Source: Puniceibacterium sediminis (GTDB lineage Bacteria > Pseudomonadota > Alphaproteobacteria > Rhodobacterales > Rhodobacteraceae). From it: a DNA stretch of 64,000 bases. The notes below the pieces were generated by a model. The model was not told where the DNA came from. It ran no database searches and saw only the letters and a list, made by a program, of their open reading frames with translations. The stretch is from positions 1 to 64,000 of the forward strand of contig NZ_FZNN01000012.1 in assembly GCF_900188035.1 (NCBI RefSeq), in the 5' to 3' direction. The position numbers and the translations under genes are program-made. Below, piece by piece: positions 17,496 to 26,807 of this stretch (positions within the stretch are counted from its first letter, which is position 1; each line of letters opens with the position of its first letter).

Positions 17496-17572
17496 CTTAT
17501 CCTCACTCGTTCGCTGTCCGGAACTACCATAAGGTCATCCCCAATATCGGATGGATAGTTAGGAGATACGAA

Positions 17573-18049
17573 ATGGCAGGCCAACGGTTATTCACGAAGA
17601 TCTTTGCGCTGATCTGCAGCGTGACATTTGCAACCGCCGCCAGTGCGCAGGATGTTGTCCTGAACGTGGCGGTGGGAGAGGAACTCCACCAGCTCAGCCT
17701 TGAAGACCTGCAGGCGCTTCCAGTTTCATCGTTCCAAACCACGACAATCTGGACAGAAGAGCCGCAGGCGTTCAAGGGCGTCTCGCTCAAAGCGCTGCTG
17801 GATTCGTTTGACGTCGTTGATGGTACGATAGAGGCGACGGCGATCAACGACTATTCAGTGACAATCCCCATGTCAGACGCCACCGCTGACGGCCCGATCA
17901 TCGCCTATCTTGCGAATGGTGAACCAATGTCGCGCCGCGGAAAGGGGCCGCTGTGGATCGTCTATCCTTATGATAGCGACCTGAAATATCAGACCGAGTC
18001 GGTTTATAGCAGGTCGATCTGGCAGCTCGATAGGCTTACAATCAAGTAA
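17573..18049 (+). CDS. Periplasmic molybdopterin-oxidoreductase-fold small protein
   Basis: 158 residues with a signal peptide (1-24, ending 'ATAASA'). The mature part resembles a stripped-down sulfite-oxidase/molybdopterin-binding domain: 'LEDLQALPVSSFQTTTIWT..PQAFKGVSLKALLDSF' and 'YSVTIPMSDAT..PIIAYLANGEPMSRRGKGPLWIVYPY'. The Cys that coordinates molybdenum in true sulfite oxidases is absent (no Cys in the mature chain), so catalysis is doubtful and ligand binding more likely. TAGGAG precedes the ATG. The gene is 21 bases before the hybrid kinase, whose first ~195 residues include a periplasmic segment. I infer that this protein is an accessory sensor or ligand-binding subunit of that kinase. 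Confidence 0.7.
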   Translation: MAGQRLFTKIFALICSVTFATAASAQDVVLNVAVGEELHQLSLEDLQALPVSSFQTTTIWTEEPQAFKGVSLKALLDSFDVVDGTIEATAINDYSVTIPMSDATADGPIIAYLANGEPMSRRGKGPLWIVYPYDSDLKYQTESVYSRSIWQLDRLTIK

Positions 18050-18070
18050 GCTCGTGCCAAGGGAGCATTG

Positions 18071-20629
18071 ATGAACGACAACAAGCAGGGTGGCCGGGAC
18101 CGCCCATGGGCCAGATACCTGTTGGTTCTGGCCCTCTTTGCCGGGATACTGATCGCGGGTTATATCGCGTTCAATGTGTGGAACAGGATCCGGGCGCTTG
18201 ATAGCGCGCAGAAGGATCACGCCGAATGGGTGTTTTCCCAGCTTGAAGTCGAATATCTGAAGCTTGACCGCGCCCTTGATGGCGCGCGCTCCGGGGACGC
18301 TGCGGATATCGAGAACCTGCGCAAACGCTTCGACATTTTCTACAGCCGCGCCGAGATCGCCGCGCGCGTGCAGAACATCGGCGATGCCACGCCCGAGATT
18401 GACCGCCTGCGCCGCCTGCTGGATGCGCAGACAGGATTGATTGATGATGACGACACCCGGCTTTTCAACGGGCTCGATGATCTGCAAAGCACTCTGCAAG
18501 AAATAGAAGATGTCCCCCGGCAGATTGCCCTGACCTCGATTTCAATCGCCGCAAAAGCCTCCGAGGCGGAACGCCATCAAATCGTCCGCCTGATGGAAAT
18601 GCTTTTTCTGATCGTCCTGATCGTCACAATTGCACTGATCATTGCGATCCTGCGGCTGTCGCGTCAGAAGATCATCCTGAACCGCACCTCCCAGGAAGCC
18701 GAAGAAAACCATCTGCGGCTGGCGACGACACTGCGCGCCTCTTTGGATGCGGTCGTGGTGATCGATGACACCGGGGTGATCCAGGATTTCAACGGCTCTG
18801 CCGAAGGCATCTTTGGCTTTACGCGTCAGGCCGCAATGGGACGCAACTTCATCGACCTTTTGATACCGCCGAATATGCGGGACGAACAACGCCGAAATCT
18901 TGGCAGGTTCCGCTCTACCGGCGAGATGCGGATTGCGGAGACCGGGCGCCAGGAAACTGAAATGGTCGATCAAGATGGCCGTGTCTTTCCTGTCGAATTG
19001 TCCGTATCGCTTGCCCGTTCCGCGGAGGGGCCGATTTTTGTCGCTTATATCCGCGACATCACGGACAAGCGGCAGAAGGAACAGGAGATTGTGCAGGCGC
19101 GCGACGAGGCACTTGCTGCCTACCGCGAAAAATCCCGATTTTTCGCCATGATGAGCCACGAGATGCGCACCCCGCTGAACGGTGTGCTCTCGGCGATCCA
19201 CCTTCTCGACGATGGGCGCCTCGATACCGAACAGCAAAAATTCCTGGATGCCGCGCTGACCTCCGGGGATATTTTGCTGGGCCATATCAACGACGTGCTT
19301 GCCATCGAACGCAGCGAGGCCGACGCGGACGACCAACAGCTGCAGCCCTGCGACATGGCTGCGCTGACATCCGGCCTGATCGGCACCATGGAGCCGCTGG
19401 CCAAGACGTCCAGCACCCGGCTCCACCTTGATCAGGGCGGGCTGAATGATCGGCCGATCATGACCGACCCCCGCGCGATTCAGCAGATTTTGGTGAACCT
19501 TCTCAGCAACGCGATCAAATTCAGCCCTGATGGCGACGTCACCCTGCGTGCTTTCTACCGACAGACCGGGGATGACGGCATGAGCTTGCACCTCGAGGTC
19601 ATCGACGATGGCCCCGGCATTTCCGAGAAGGACATCAATCGCATTTTCGAAGATTTTGTCTCACTCGATAGCCGCTACGAACGTCGCACGGGCGGCACCG
19701 GACTGGGCCTTGGGATTGTCCGCCGTCTGGTCCAGCGTCTTGGGGGCGACATCCAGTGCCAATCCGAAGTCGGCAGCGGCACGCGGTTTACTGTGCGTTT
19801 GCCGGTCGCAGAGGCCTCAATGTCAGCCATTCCCGCGCGTCCCTCCCCCCGCACGAACCAGACAAGCCAGTCCCCGCTGCACCTCCTGGTAGTCGATGAC
19901 AACGAAATCAACCGGGATCTTCTTGAGGCGATGCTCAGGCGGCTCGGGCACAGAGTCACGGTTGCCACAGGGGGCCAGCAGGCCGTCGATCTTGCCACGC
20001 AATCAAGGTTCGATGCCATTCTGATGGACATCTCGATGCCCGGCATGAACGGTGTTCAGGCGACGCAGGCCATATTGGCTGCCAACGGGCCAAACCGGTC
20101 GACCCCGGTCATTGCGGTCACCGCCCATGCGCTGCCCAACGAACGAGAAGAGTTCAAAGCCGTCGGCATGTCAGGATTTCTTCAGAAGCCGCTGGATAGC
20201 AAGGCGCTCAAATCCACGCTCGCCAGCCTGCGCCCCGGTGAGGGTGCTTCCCAGCCCTCCGTGATCTCCGAAACGCAAAGGGCAAATGACGCTGAGCGAC
20301 CCTTCCTGAACGAAACCCAGATGCTGGAACTGCTCGAACTCCTGGGTCGCGAGAAGCTGTCGGAGCGGATAACGACCCTTGCCCAGCGCGTCGATGCCGA
20401 ACTCCCCGCCCTGATGGATGCGCAGGCGGTGCGGGATCTGCAAACACGATCCCACGCCTTGGCGGGCATGTGCGGCATGTTCGGCGCTGAGCGCCTGCAT
20501 GACTTGCTCAGCGATATCGAAACCGCCTGCAAGGACGGTAATGCACAACGAGCGCACGATCTGGTCAAATCTGTACCGTCAACCTGGCATCACACGGATT
20601 CCGCCTTGCGCCAAAGAATTCTGCAATAG
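18071..20629 (+). CDS. Hybrid histidine kinase with PAS, receiver and Hpt domains
   Basis: 852 residues, inner membrane. Transmembrane helix 1 is near 14-36 and helix 2 near 177-197, enclosing a helical periplasmic sensor of about 140 residues. A PAS domain (about 215-335, 'DAVVVIDDTGVIQDFNGSAEGIFGF') precedes HisKA with phospho-acceptor His363 in 'MMSHEMRTPLNG', HATPase ('NLLSNAIKFSP', 'DDGPGI', 'GTGLGLGI'), a receiver with Asp653 in 'ILMDISMPGMNG', and a C-terminal Hpt domain with His795 in 'SHALAGMCGMFG'. It can thus run a full His-Asp-His phosphorelay and pass phosphate to the LuxR-type regulator at 16731. The start is the ATG at 18071 with GGGAG upstream; a TTG just before it is in frame but less likely. 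Co-transcribed with the periplasmic protein at 17573. Confidence 0.88.
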   Translation: MNDNKQGGRDRPWARYLLVLALFAGILIAGYIAFNVWNRIRALDSAQKDHAEWVFSQLEVEYLKLDRALDGARSGDAADIENLRKRFDIFYSRAEIAARVQNIGDATPEIDRLRRLLDAQTGLIDDDDTRLFNGLDDLQSTLQEIEDVPRQIALTSISIAAKASEAERHQIVRLMEMLFLIVLIVTIALIIAILRLSRQKIILNRTSQEAEENHLRLATTLRASLDAVVVIDDTGVIQDFNGSAEGIFGFTRQAAMGRNFIDLLIPPNMRDEQRRNLGRFRSTGEMRIAETGRQETEMVDQDGRVFPVELSVSLARSAEGPIFVAYIRDITDKRQKEQEIVQARDEALAAYREKSRFFAMMSHEMRTPLNGVLSAIHLLDDGRLDTEQQKFLDAALTSGDILLGHINDVLAIERSEADADDQQLQPCDMAALTSGLIGTMEPLAKTSSTRLHLDQGGLNDRPIMTDPRAIQQILVNLLSNAIKFSPDGDVTLRAFYRQTGDDGMSLHLEVIDDGPGISEKDINRIFEDFVSLDSRYERRTGGTGLGLGIVRRLVQRLGGDIQCQSEVGSGTRFTVRLPVAEASMSAIPARPSPRTNQTSQSPLHLLVVDDNEINRDLLEAMLRRLGHRVTVATGGQQAVDLATQSRFDAILMDISMPGMNGVQATQAILAANGPNRSTPVIAVTAHALPNEREEFKAVGMSGFLQKPLDSKALKSTLASLRPGEGASQPSVISETQRANDAERPFLNETQMLELLELLGREKLSERITTLAQRVDAELPALMDAQAVRDLQTRSHALAGMCGMFGAERLHDLLSDIETACKDGNAQRAHDLVKSVPSTWHHTDSALRQRILQ

Positions 20630-21238
20630 AACCATGATTGTGCCTGGGGCGCTCCCTGACAGATATCTGCCACCATGGCGCTCGGCCCGGGGCTGCCATA
20701 CATATCCATCCGCATAGGCATTTTATACCACCGCCCCCGCGCGTTCGACGCAGGGTTGGCCTAAGGTGGTGACACTTCCCTCGTAAACTGGATGTCAGAA
20801 CCAACAGAAACAGAACGGCTCCACGCCCGTTCAGCAGCGGCACTATGCCCAAGTGGCCGCACGTTTCTCATCACTCACGGATGTTGTTTTCTGACCGGCC
20901 GCTCCTCTTCTTCTCCTCCGGGGAGCGGCCCTTTTTTTCCAATCAAATATTCCTCCACGACCCGGCCCGCAGGCGCATCGCGTCCGCCCTTGGCCGCCAA
21001 AACCGCGGGTCCCGTCACTGTCGCCACAAACTACCCCAAAGCATAGCGGCCTATACGCGGCGACATTCCAACTGCCCGTCCGCACCTTCGCGTACACCCC
21101 GGCAAACGGCGACAATGGGCGGAATCGAAACTGGTCATGGCGACATCATTGGACTGGAGCGCCCCATGCGCGGGGATCCAGCCCGAAGTTCCCAAAACCG
21201 AAAAGACCAACCCAGTGTCAAACCAAAAGGTGGATGAA
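20630..21238. other. 600-base region before the giant exported protein; possible small RNA
   Basis: No convincing coding sequence. It holds one very strong rightward terminator at 20897-20938, about 270 bases after the kinase stop, so either the kinase mRNA has a long 3' tail or a separate short transcript ends there. A 12-bp palindrome ATAG-CGGC-CTAT lies at 21043-21054. The promoter of the downstream gene should lie between 20940 and 21230. Confidence 0.4.
20897..20938 (+). terminator. Strong rho-independent terminator with CU-rich loop
   Basis: GGCCGCTCC (20897-20905) pairs perfectly with GGAGCGGCC (20922-20930), followed by TTTTTTT at 20932-20938. The 16-base loop is almost pure pyrimidine and contains TCTCCTCC, complementary to a Shine-Dalgarno sequence. 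Confidence 0.85.
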
Positions 21239-24200
21239 GTGCTCAAGCCCGTGTCAAACCGATTTCTGCGTATGCTGTGCAGCGGCACAGCTGCGATTAC
21301 GGTACTGTCGTCACCTGCGCTGGCCGAAACCTGCTCGGTGTCTCCGACCTTTGTTAACTGGATCACCCCGGGGACTCTGGGCGGCCTGAACGTGGATCAA
21401 TCCGCGACCCTGCAATGGGGATCTGCCGCGACCGATATTTCTATTTCAGGGCCGCTGTTCATTTTCGGCGGCGAGACATCAATCACGAGGATTTCGGAAT
21501 ATCCCGATTCACGGGGTACCTATTCGCTGAATTTCGGGTCGCCCGTCGTGCACGATCTCAACATTTTTGTCGGGAATGTTGGACGAAACGGGTTTCAGCC
21601 GCTTGAATCCGGGATCGTCGGCGATTTCAACATGACGCTGTCAGGTGGCGGAACTGCCGAAAACCTGTTCGGAGCCGTCACACCGCTCGACAATCAGGGA
21701 TACTTCCAGATCTTTGGGTCAGACACGGAAGGCATCGCACAGACAGCCCTGACCGGCACTGGGGCCGACGGTCTGCCGCTGGATGGCAAGTTCTGGGTCC
21801 ATGATCCCAACCTTGTTCCTGGTGACATCAACAACGGCGGCGAAGATCAAGCTTACGGCATGATTGACCTCGCCTATACCGCGCCGACCGTGGTTTCGGG
21901 CGGGTCCGACACGATCACTCAGCTGACGTTGCGCCAGGTCGGTGTCGGTGTCGGCCCGACTGTGACTCTCGGGGTTCAGGCGCGCCTGCGGTCCTGCATC
22001 AACGCCGCTGATGACGACTTTTCCTCCGCCCCGATTGCCAGCGCCTCAGGCGGAAGCACCGGCAGCGTTCTAGGCGATGACCTCCTGAATGGCGGAGGCG
22101 TCGACACAACGCCACTGCTTGGCAACGTCGATCTGGCGGTGGTGTCCCTGCCCACGCCCGCGGTGGGGGCCATCAACCTCGCCACAGACACGGGCGAAAT
22201 CACCGTAGAGGCAGGCACCACGCCCGGCACCTATTTCGTCGAATACAGCCTGACGGACCGCACAACCGACGGCACGCCGACGAACACCGATACCGCCACA
22301 GCGACGGTGGTTGTCGGCGGAGCGGCCGCAGGTACAATTGTGGCCGTCAACGACGACTATACATCAACCCCCGTAAACGCCGCATTCGGAGGCAGCGCTG
22401 GCGAGGTCCTGACCAACGACACGGCGAATGGCATCCCTGCCCTGTTCCCTAACGTGACGCTTTCAGTCCTGACCCAAGCCGTTCCGGCGAGTCCCGGTGA
22501 CCCGGTCCCCACCCTCGTGACGTCCGGCATCGATGCGGGGCGCGTCGTCGTGCCATCCGGAGTGCCCGCCGGAGTTTACACGATTGACTACCTGCTGTGT
22601 GATGCCGTCAACTCAGCCGATTGCGATACGGCCACCGTCACCATCGCAGTGTTCGAAGGCAACGGTCTGGATTTCGGTGATGCGCCGCTCAGCTATCTGA
22701 TCCCCACGCACGCCGTCGCTTCCACGCCGACCATATATCTTGGCGCGGTTCCTCCTGACACCGAACTGGTCGCGCAATCCGACGGTACAGCCACGGGCGA
22801 CGATATAGCCGACACCAACGACGAGGACGGCGTCACCTTTCCCATCCTGACACAAGGTCTGAGCGTGACGCTGGACGTCGAGGTGACCGGCAACGGGTAT
22901 CTTCAGGCTTGGCTGGATTTCGACGGCGACGGCCTTTTCGCGACCGCCCCGGTCGAACGGATCGCCACCGATCTGCGCGACGACGGAACCAGTGACGACA
23001 ATGTGGCCGGTGACGGCATAATTCAGATAAATATCACGGTGCCGGACGATGCGACCACCGATCTGACCTTTGCCCGCTTTCGCTATGGCAGTGAACAGGG
23101 TCTTGGCACCACCAGCTTTGCCGTCGATGGCGAGGTCGAGGATTATTCACTAATCATCGCCGCCGCAGACCTCGTCGACCGTGGTGACGCGCCCGCCAGC
23201 TATGGCGATCCGCGCCATGTGGTTGTGCCGCAGATCTACCTTGGCAGCGCGCTGCCCGACACAGAGACCTCTACAAGATTCTCGACGGATGCCGATGGCG
23301 ATGATCTGTCAGGCAGCGACGATGAAGACGCGACAACCTTTCCCCAGCTTGTCGCGGGCACCACCGTCCCGCTGACCGTCCAGACCCACGAGACGCTGAG
23401 CGTTCAGTTCGACCTGGGCCTGCCGGTGCTGGTGCCGGGCATCACCAACCTGCAACTCTGGATCGACTTTGACCAGAACGGTGTGTTCGATACCTCCGAA
23501 CAGGTGGCCGTCGATTACCGCGATGGCGGGACCGGCGACACCGATGGCACCTTTAACAATCAGATCAGCCTGAACATTCCCGTGCCGACGGATATCGGCA
23601 ACGGCACCACCTATGCCCGCCTGCGCTGGTCCACCACCAGCGGCATCGCCGCCGATCCGTTCGACGGGCTGAACATGGATGGTGAGGTCGAGGATTACCT
23701 GGTCACCCTGTCCAACCCCAATGGGCCGCTGACCTGTTCGTCGAACTTCTACATGGTCGCCACCGAACCTGCACAGAACCTGCCCGCGCTTGACGAACTG
23801 TCGATCAGCGAAAGCGGCGGCATCTACACGCTCAGCCACACGGACCTGCCGCCCGACTACACCGGCAACTACCTTGTCACCGGCTGGGGCTATAACGAGC
23901 TGGACGGCTATATCTATGGCGTCGGTCAGTCTCCGCGGAACCTCTACCAGATCAACGCGTCTGGTGCCGTGCGCGCCGTGGCCGACATCTCCGGGCTCAG
24001 CCTCGAATCTCCCGACACCAGTTCCGACATCCTGCCAAATGGCATCATGATCTACATGTCCGGCACCGATTTCAGCCGCTATCAGCTGCTCGATATCAGC
24101 GACCCGGCGAATCCGGTGGCGCTTGGGGTGCTGACAGCCGAAGCCGGTGCAGCCTATGGCCGGGATATGGCCTACAATCCGCGCGATGGGCTGATTTACT

Positions 24201-26407
24201 TCGTTGATACGTCGAACAACCTGCACTCATTCGATCCCAGGAACGGCGTGCCAGGGGCTATCACGGTCGATCCTGTGGCCAGCCTCCCCCTGCCCGCCGG
24301 AAAGTTCTCGATCGACATCGACTCGGTCTGGTTCGACGGCAGTGGTTTCATGTACGCCTTTGACAACCAGTCGCGGCAGGTCTTCGCGCTCGAGGTCGGC
24401 TCGGTCGGCGCCCGCCCTGCAAGTTACCAGTTCATCGAAGTGCTGGGCACCATCGACAACCTCACATATCAGGGCAACGATGGCGCCTCCTGCCGCGCGC
24501 CCGGTCCCTTTGTGTCGTCGATTTTTGCCGAGGGCGCGATTTCCGGCACGCTCTATCAGGATGCCGACGGATCCGACACGCGCGATACCGGGGAACCCGG
24601 CCTGCCCGCAGGCATCACTGTCACCCTTCATGACGACAACGGCACGCCCGCCGATCCCGCCGATGACACGCTGGCCTTAACAACGGAAACCACCGCTGAC
24701 GGCAGCTATGCCTTTGGCACGGTCGACTCCACCCTGACCTACCGGATCGAAGTGGACACGACCGATCCCGAGATCCCCGCAGGCCTGACCCTCTCAACCA
24801 CCAACCCACTGACTGGCGTTGCCGTCACTACCGGGGCCGAAACCACGGATCAGGATTTCGGTTTTGTAGCCGCCCCGACCGCCGCCGATCTGTCGCTGAG
24901 TAAAAGCGTCGTCAGCGCGGCAAACGGCCTGCCGGTCACGCAGGCCACAGCGGGCGAGGCACTGGATTTCATCCTGACTGTCACCAATGACGGGCCGGGC
25001 ACCCCGACAGGCGTGCAGGTCCGCGACCTGATGCCTCAGGGTTTTGCCTATGTCTCGGACGATGCCGGGGCTCAGGGTGACACCTACGACACCGGCACCG
25101 GTATCTGGGCGCTTGGCGATGTGCCCGCGGGCAGCAACCAGACCCTGACCATCCGCGTCACCATGCGCGATAGCGGAGAGCACACCAACACCGCCGAAAT
25201 CGTCGCCAGTTCGCTGCCCGACCCCGACAGCGACCCAGCCGTCGGTGCCCTGGTGGATGATCTCTCCGATGGGCTGGCCGATGATGACGAAGCCTCTGTC
25301 ACCCTGGCCTTCACAGGCACCGGCGCGACGCTCTCGGGCGTGGTGTTTCTGGACAATGGCGCCGGGGCCACAGCCTATGACGGCGTGCAGGAAGGGGCCG
25401 AAGCCGGCACCGATCGCGCCGTGGTCGCGGTCTATGACAGCGCCGGTGCACTGATCGGCTCGCCCGCCGTCGCCGCTGATGGCAGCTGGAGCCTGACGCT
25501 CCCCGATGGCTACACCGATGCGGTCACCGTCTCGGTCCTCCCCGACGCAGGGCTGCGCGCAGTGTCGGAAACCGCAGCGGCCCTGCCCGGCCTTGTGAAC
25601 ACCGATCCGCGCGACGGCAGCTTTACCTTCACCCCCGCCGCAGGTACCTCCTACAGCGACCTGAGCTTTGGCCTGATCGTCGAGGCGCGTTTGAACCTGG
25701 ACCAGCAGGCCGCGATCCGCCCCGGTCAGGTGGTGTCGCTGCGGCATGAATATGTCGCGGATGCCACGGGATCGGTCAGCTTTATCGTCGAAAACCAGAC
25801 CAGTGCGACCCCCGGTGCCTTCTCTACCGGGCTGTTCCTGGACACCGACTGCGACGGCACCGCCAACACGCCAATCACGGATCCGGTGGCGATTCAGGCC
25901 GCGACACTGCTGTGCATCGTCACGCGGGTCTCCGCATCCTCTGCAGTCAGTCCAGGGGCCTCTTACAGCTTTGATCTGGTCGCCGACACATCCTACGGCG
26001 CCTCGGGTCTGAACGAACAGGACCGCAACACCGATCGGGTGACCGTGGAATCATCGCAGGGCGCGCTGAAACTGACCAAGACGGTACGCAATGTCACGCA
26101 GGGATCAGCCGAAGGTGTCGCCAACGCCGCCGCGGCCGGTGATGTGCTGGAGTACCGTATCTACGTGCAAAATGCAGGCACCCTGCCCTCCTCGGATATC
26201 ATCATCTATGACAGAACACCGCCCTACACAGTTCTTGCCAACGCGGTGCCCAGCCCGGTTGACCTTGGTGGCGGCGTCACCTGCATCAGTTCGCTACCGG
26301 GTACGGACAGCTCTGGGTATGCGGGCGATCTGCGGTGGAATTGCACAGGCAGCTATCAGCCGGGCGCGGATGGATCTGTGACCTTCCAGATCAGGATTTC
26401 CCCGTGA
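21239..26407 (+). CDS. Giant exported surface protein with GEVED, SdrD-B and DUF11 modules
   Basis: 1722 residues. The frame is open upstream to 21137, but GTG 21239 has AAGGTGG before it and gives a normal 29-residue signal peptide ending 'SSPALA', so I chose it. Modules in order: an N-terminal beta domain (30-260); two Ig-like repeats ('DDDFSSAPIASASGGSTGSVLGDD', 'NDDYTSTPVNAAFGGSAGEVLTND'); two GEVED domains (about 478-640 and 645-825, each opening '..GDAP.SY' and closing 'DGEVEDY'); a propeller-like segment (830-1095); SdrD-B (1100-1210); DUF11 (1215-1350); a second SdrD-B; and a C-terminal DUF11 domain with cysteines ending 'VTFQIRISP'. It is very poor in Lys and rich in Asp/Thr/Gly, typical of Ca-binding exoproteins. 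It has no LPXTG, PEP-CTERM or RTX tail, so its export and anchoring are unexplained. It is probably a member of the same surface system as the genes at 6164-15188. Confidence 0.78.
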   Translation: MLKPVSNRFLRMLCSGTAAITVLSSPALAETCSVSPTFVNWITPGTLGGLNVDQSATLQWGSAATDISISGPLFIFGGETSITRISEYPDSRGTYSLNFGSPVVHDLNIFVGNVGRNGFQPLESGIVGDFNMTLSGGGTAENLFGAVTPLDNQGYFQIFGSDTEGIAQTALTGTGADGLPLDGKFWVHDPNLVPGDINNGGEDQAYGMIDLAYTAPTVVSGGSDTITQLTLRQVGVGVGPTVTLGVQARLRSCINAADDDFSSAPIASASGGSTGSVLGDDLLNGGGVDTTPLLGNVDLAVVSLPTPAVGAINLATDTGEITVEAGTTPGTYFVEYSLTDRTTDGTPTNTDTATATVVVGGAAAGTIVAVNDDYTSTPVNAAFGGSAGEVLTNDTANGIPALFPNVTLSVLTQAVPASPGDPVPTLVTSGIDAGRVVVPSGVPAGVYTIDYLLCDAVNSADCDTATVTIAVFEGNGLDFGDAPLSYLIPTHAVASTPTIYLGAVPPDTELVAQSDGTATGDDIADTNDEDGVTFPILTQGLSVTLDVEVTGNGYLQAWLDFDGDGLFATAPVERIATDLRDDGTSDDNVAGDGIIQINITVPDDATTDLTFARFRYGSEQGLGTTSFAVDGEVEDYSLIIAAADLVDRGDAPASYGDPRHVVVPQIYLGSALPDTETSTRFSTDADGDDLSGSDDEDATTFPQLVAGTTVPLTVQTHETLSVQFDLGLPVLVPGITNLQLWIDFDQNGVFDTSEQVAVDYRDGGTGDTDGTFNNQISLNIPVPTDIGNGTTYARLRWSTTSGIAADPFDGLNMDGEVEDYLVTLSNPNGPLTCSSNFYMVATEPAQNLPALDELSISESGGIYTLSHTDLPPDYTGNYLVTGWGYNELDGYIYGVGQSPRNLYQINASGAVRAVADISGLSLESPDTSSDILPNGIMIYMSGTDFSRYQLLDISDPANPVALGVLTAEAGAAYGRDMAYNPRDGLIYFVDTSNNLHSFDPRNGVPGAITVDPVASLPLPAGKFSIDIDSVWFDGSGFMYAFDNQSRQVFALEVGSVGARPASYQFIEVLGTIDNLTYQGNDGASCRAPGPFVSSIFAEGAISGTLYQDADGSDTRDTGEPGLPAGITVTLHDDNGTPADPADDTLALTTETTADGSYAFGTVDSTLTYRIEVDTTDPEIPAGLTLSTTNPLTGVAVTTGAETTDQDFGFVAAPTAADLSLSKSVVSAANGLPVTQATAGEALDFILTVTNDGPGTPTGVQVRDLMPQGFAYVSDDAGAQGDTYDTGTGIWALGDVPAGSNQTLTIRVTMRDSGEHTNTAEIVASSLPDPDSDPAVGALVDDLSDGLADDDEASVTLAFTGTGATLSGVVFLDNGAGATAYDGVQEGAEAGTDRAVVAVYDSAGALIGSPAVAADGSWSLTLPDGYTDAVTVSVLPDAGLRAVSETAAALPGLVNTDPRDGSFTFTPAAGTSYSDLSFGLIVEARLNLDQQAAIRPGQVVSLRHEYVADATGSVSFIVENQTSATPGAFSTGLFLDTDCDGTANTPITDPVAIQAATLLCIVTRVSASSAVSPGASYSFDLVADTSYGASGLNEQDRNTDRVTVESSQGALKLTKTVRNVTQGSAEGVANAAAAGDVLEYRIYVQNAGTLPSSDIIIYDRTPPYTVLANAVPSPVDLGGGVTCISSLPGTDSSGYAGDLRWNCTGSYQPGADGSVTFQIRISP

Positions 26408-26628
26408 GTTGCATGCTCGCGCAACTCAGCTAAGAAATCTCCCGATCCAATCCGGCAGCTCTTCTTGCTCTCACTTCGGCAATTTTGCAGATTTCGTGCG
26501 GAGCCAATAGGCAATCCGAGGCGCGGTATAGTGGCTTTGCAGTTCACTTGGGATGCGACGGCTGAAGTAAAACACACCGTCCTTAACAAAGGTGAACGTG
26601 GGCGAATTGGTCTCCGACATGGTCTACG

Positions 26629-26650
26629 GCTCGTAGCAGTGGCTACGAGC
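26629..26650. other. Perfect 8-bp hairpin downstream of tRNA-Thr
   Basis: GCTCGTAG-N6-CTACGAGC. It lies 32 bases past the 3' end of the tRNA and about 220 bases past the stop of the giant protein gene. There is no T-run on either strand, so it may be a Rho-dependent or processing signal. The rest of 26408-26681 holds nothing I recognise. Confidence 0.3.
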
Positions 26651-26681
26651 TGGAGCGAAACCTATGTGTTATCTGGATCAA

Positions 26682-26757
26682 TGGTGCCCCCACACGGACT
26701 CGAACCGCGGACCTACTGATTACAAATCAGTTGCTCTACCAGCTGAGCTATAGGGGC
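26682..26757 (-). tRNA. tRNA-Thr (anticodon UGU)
   Basis: The minus strand folds as a full cloverleaf: acceptor GCCCCTA paired with TGGGGGC, D-arm 'AGCTCAGCTGGTAGAGC', anticodon loop TTTGTAA (anticodon TGT), T-arm with GGTTCGAGTCC, discriminator A, and encoded CCA at 26682-26684 side. 76 bases including CCA. Confidence 0.97.
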
Positions 26758-26807
26758 ACTTGCGGCGCAGGCATACCCAGACCGGGCCAATCGTGCAAGA
26801 GGCTTTT

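Noticed and set aside
26682-26757. tRNA-Thr as an integration site for an island
   Set aside because: No integrase and no direct repeat of the tRNA 3' end nearby; the only recombinase remnant is 23 kb away.
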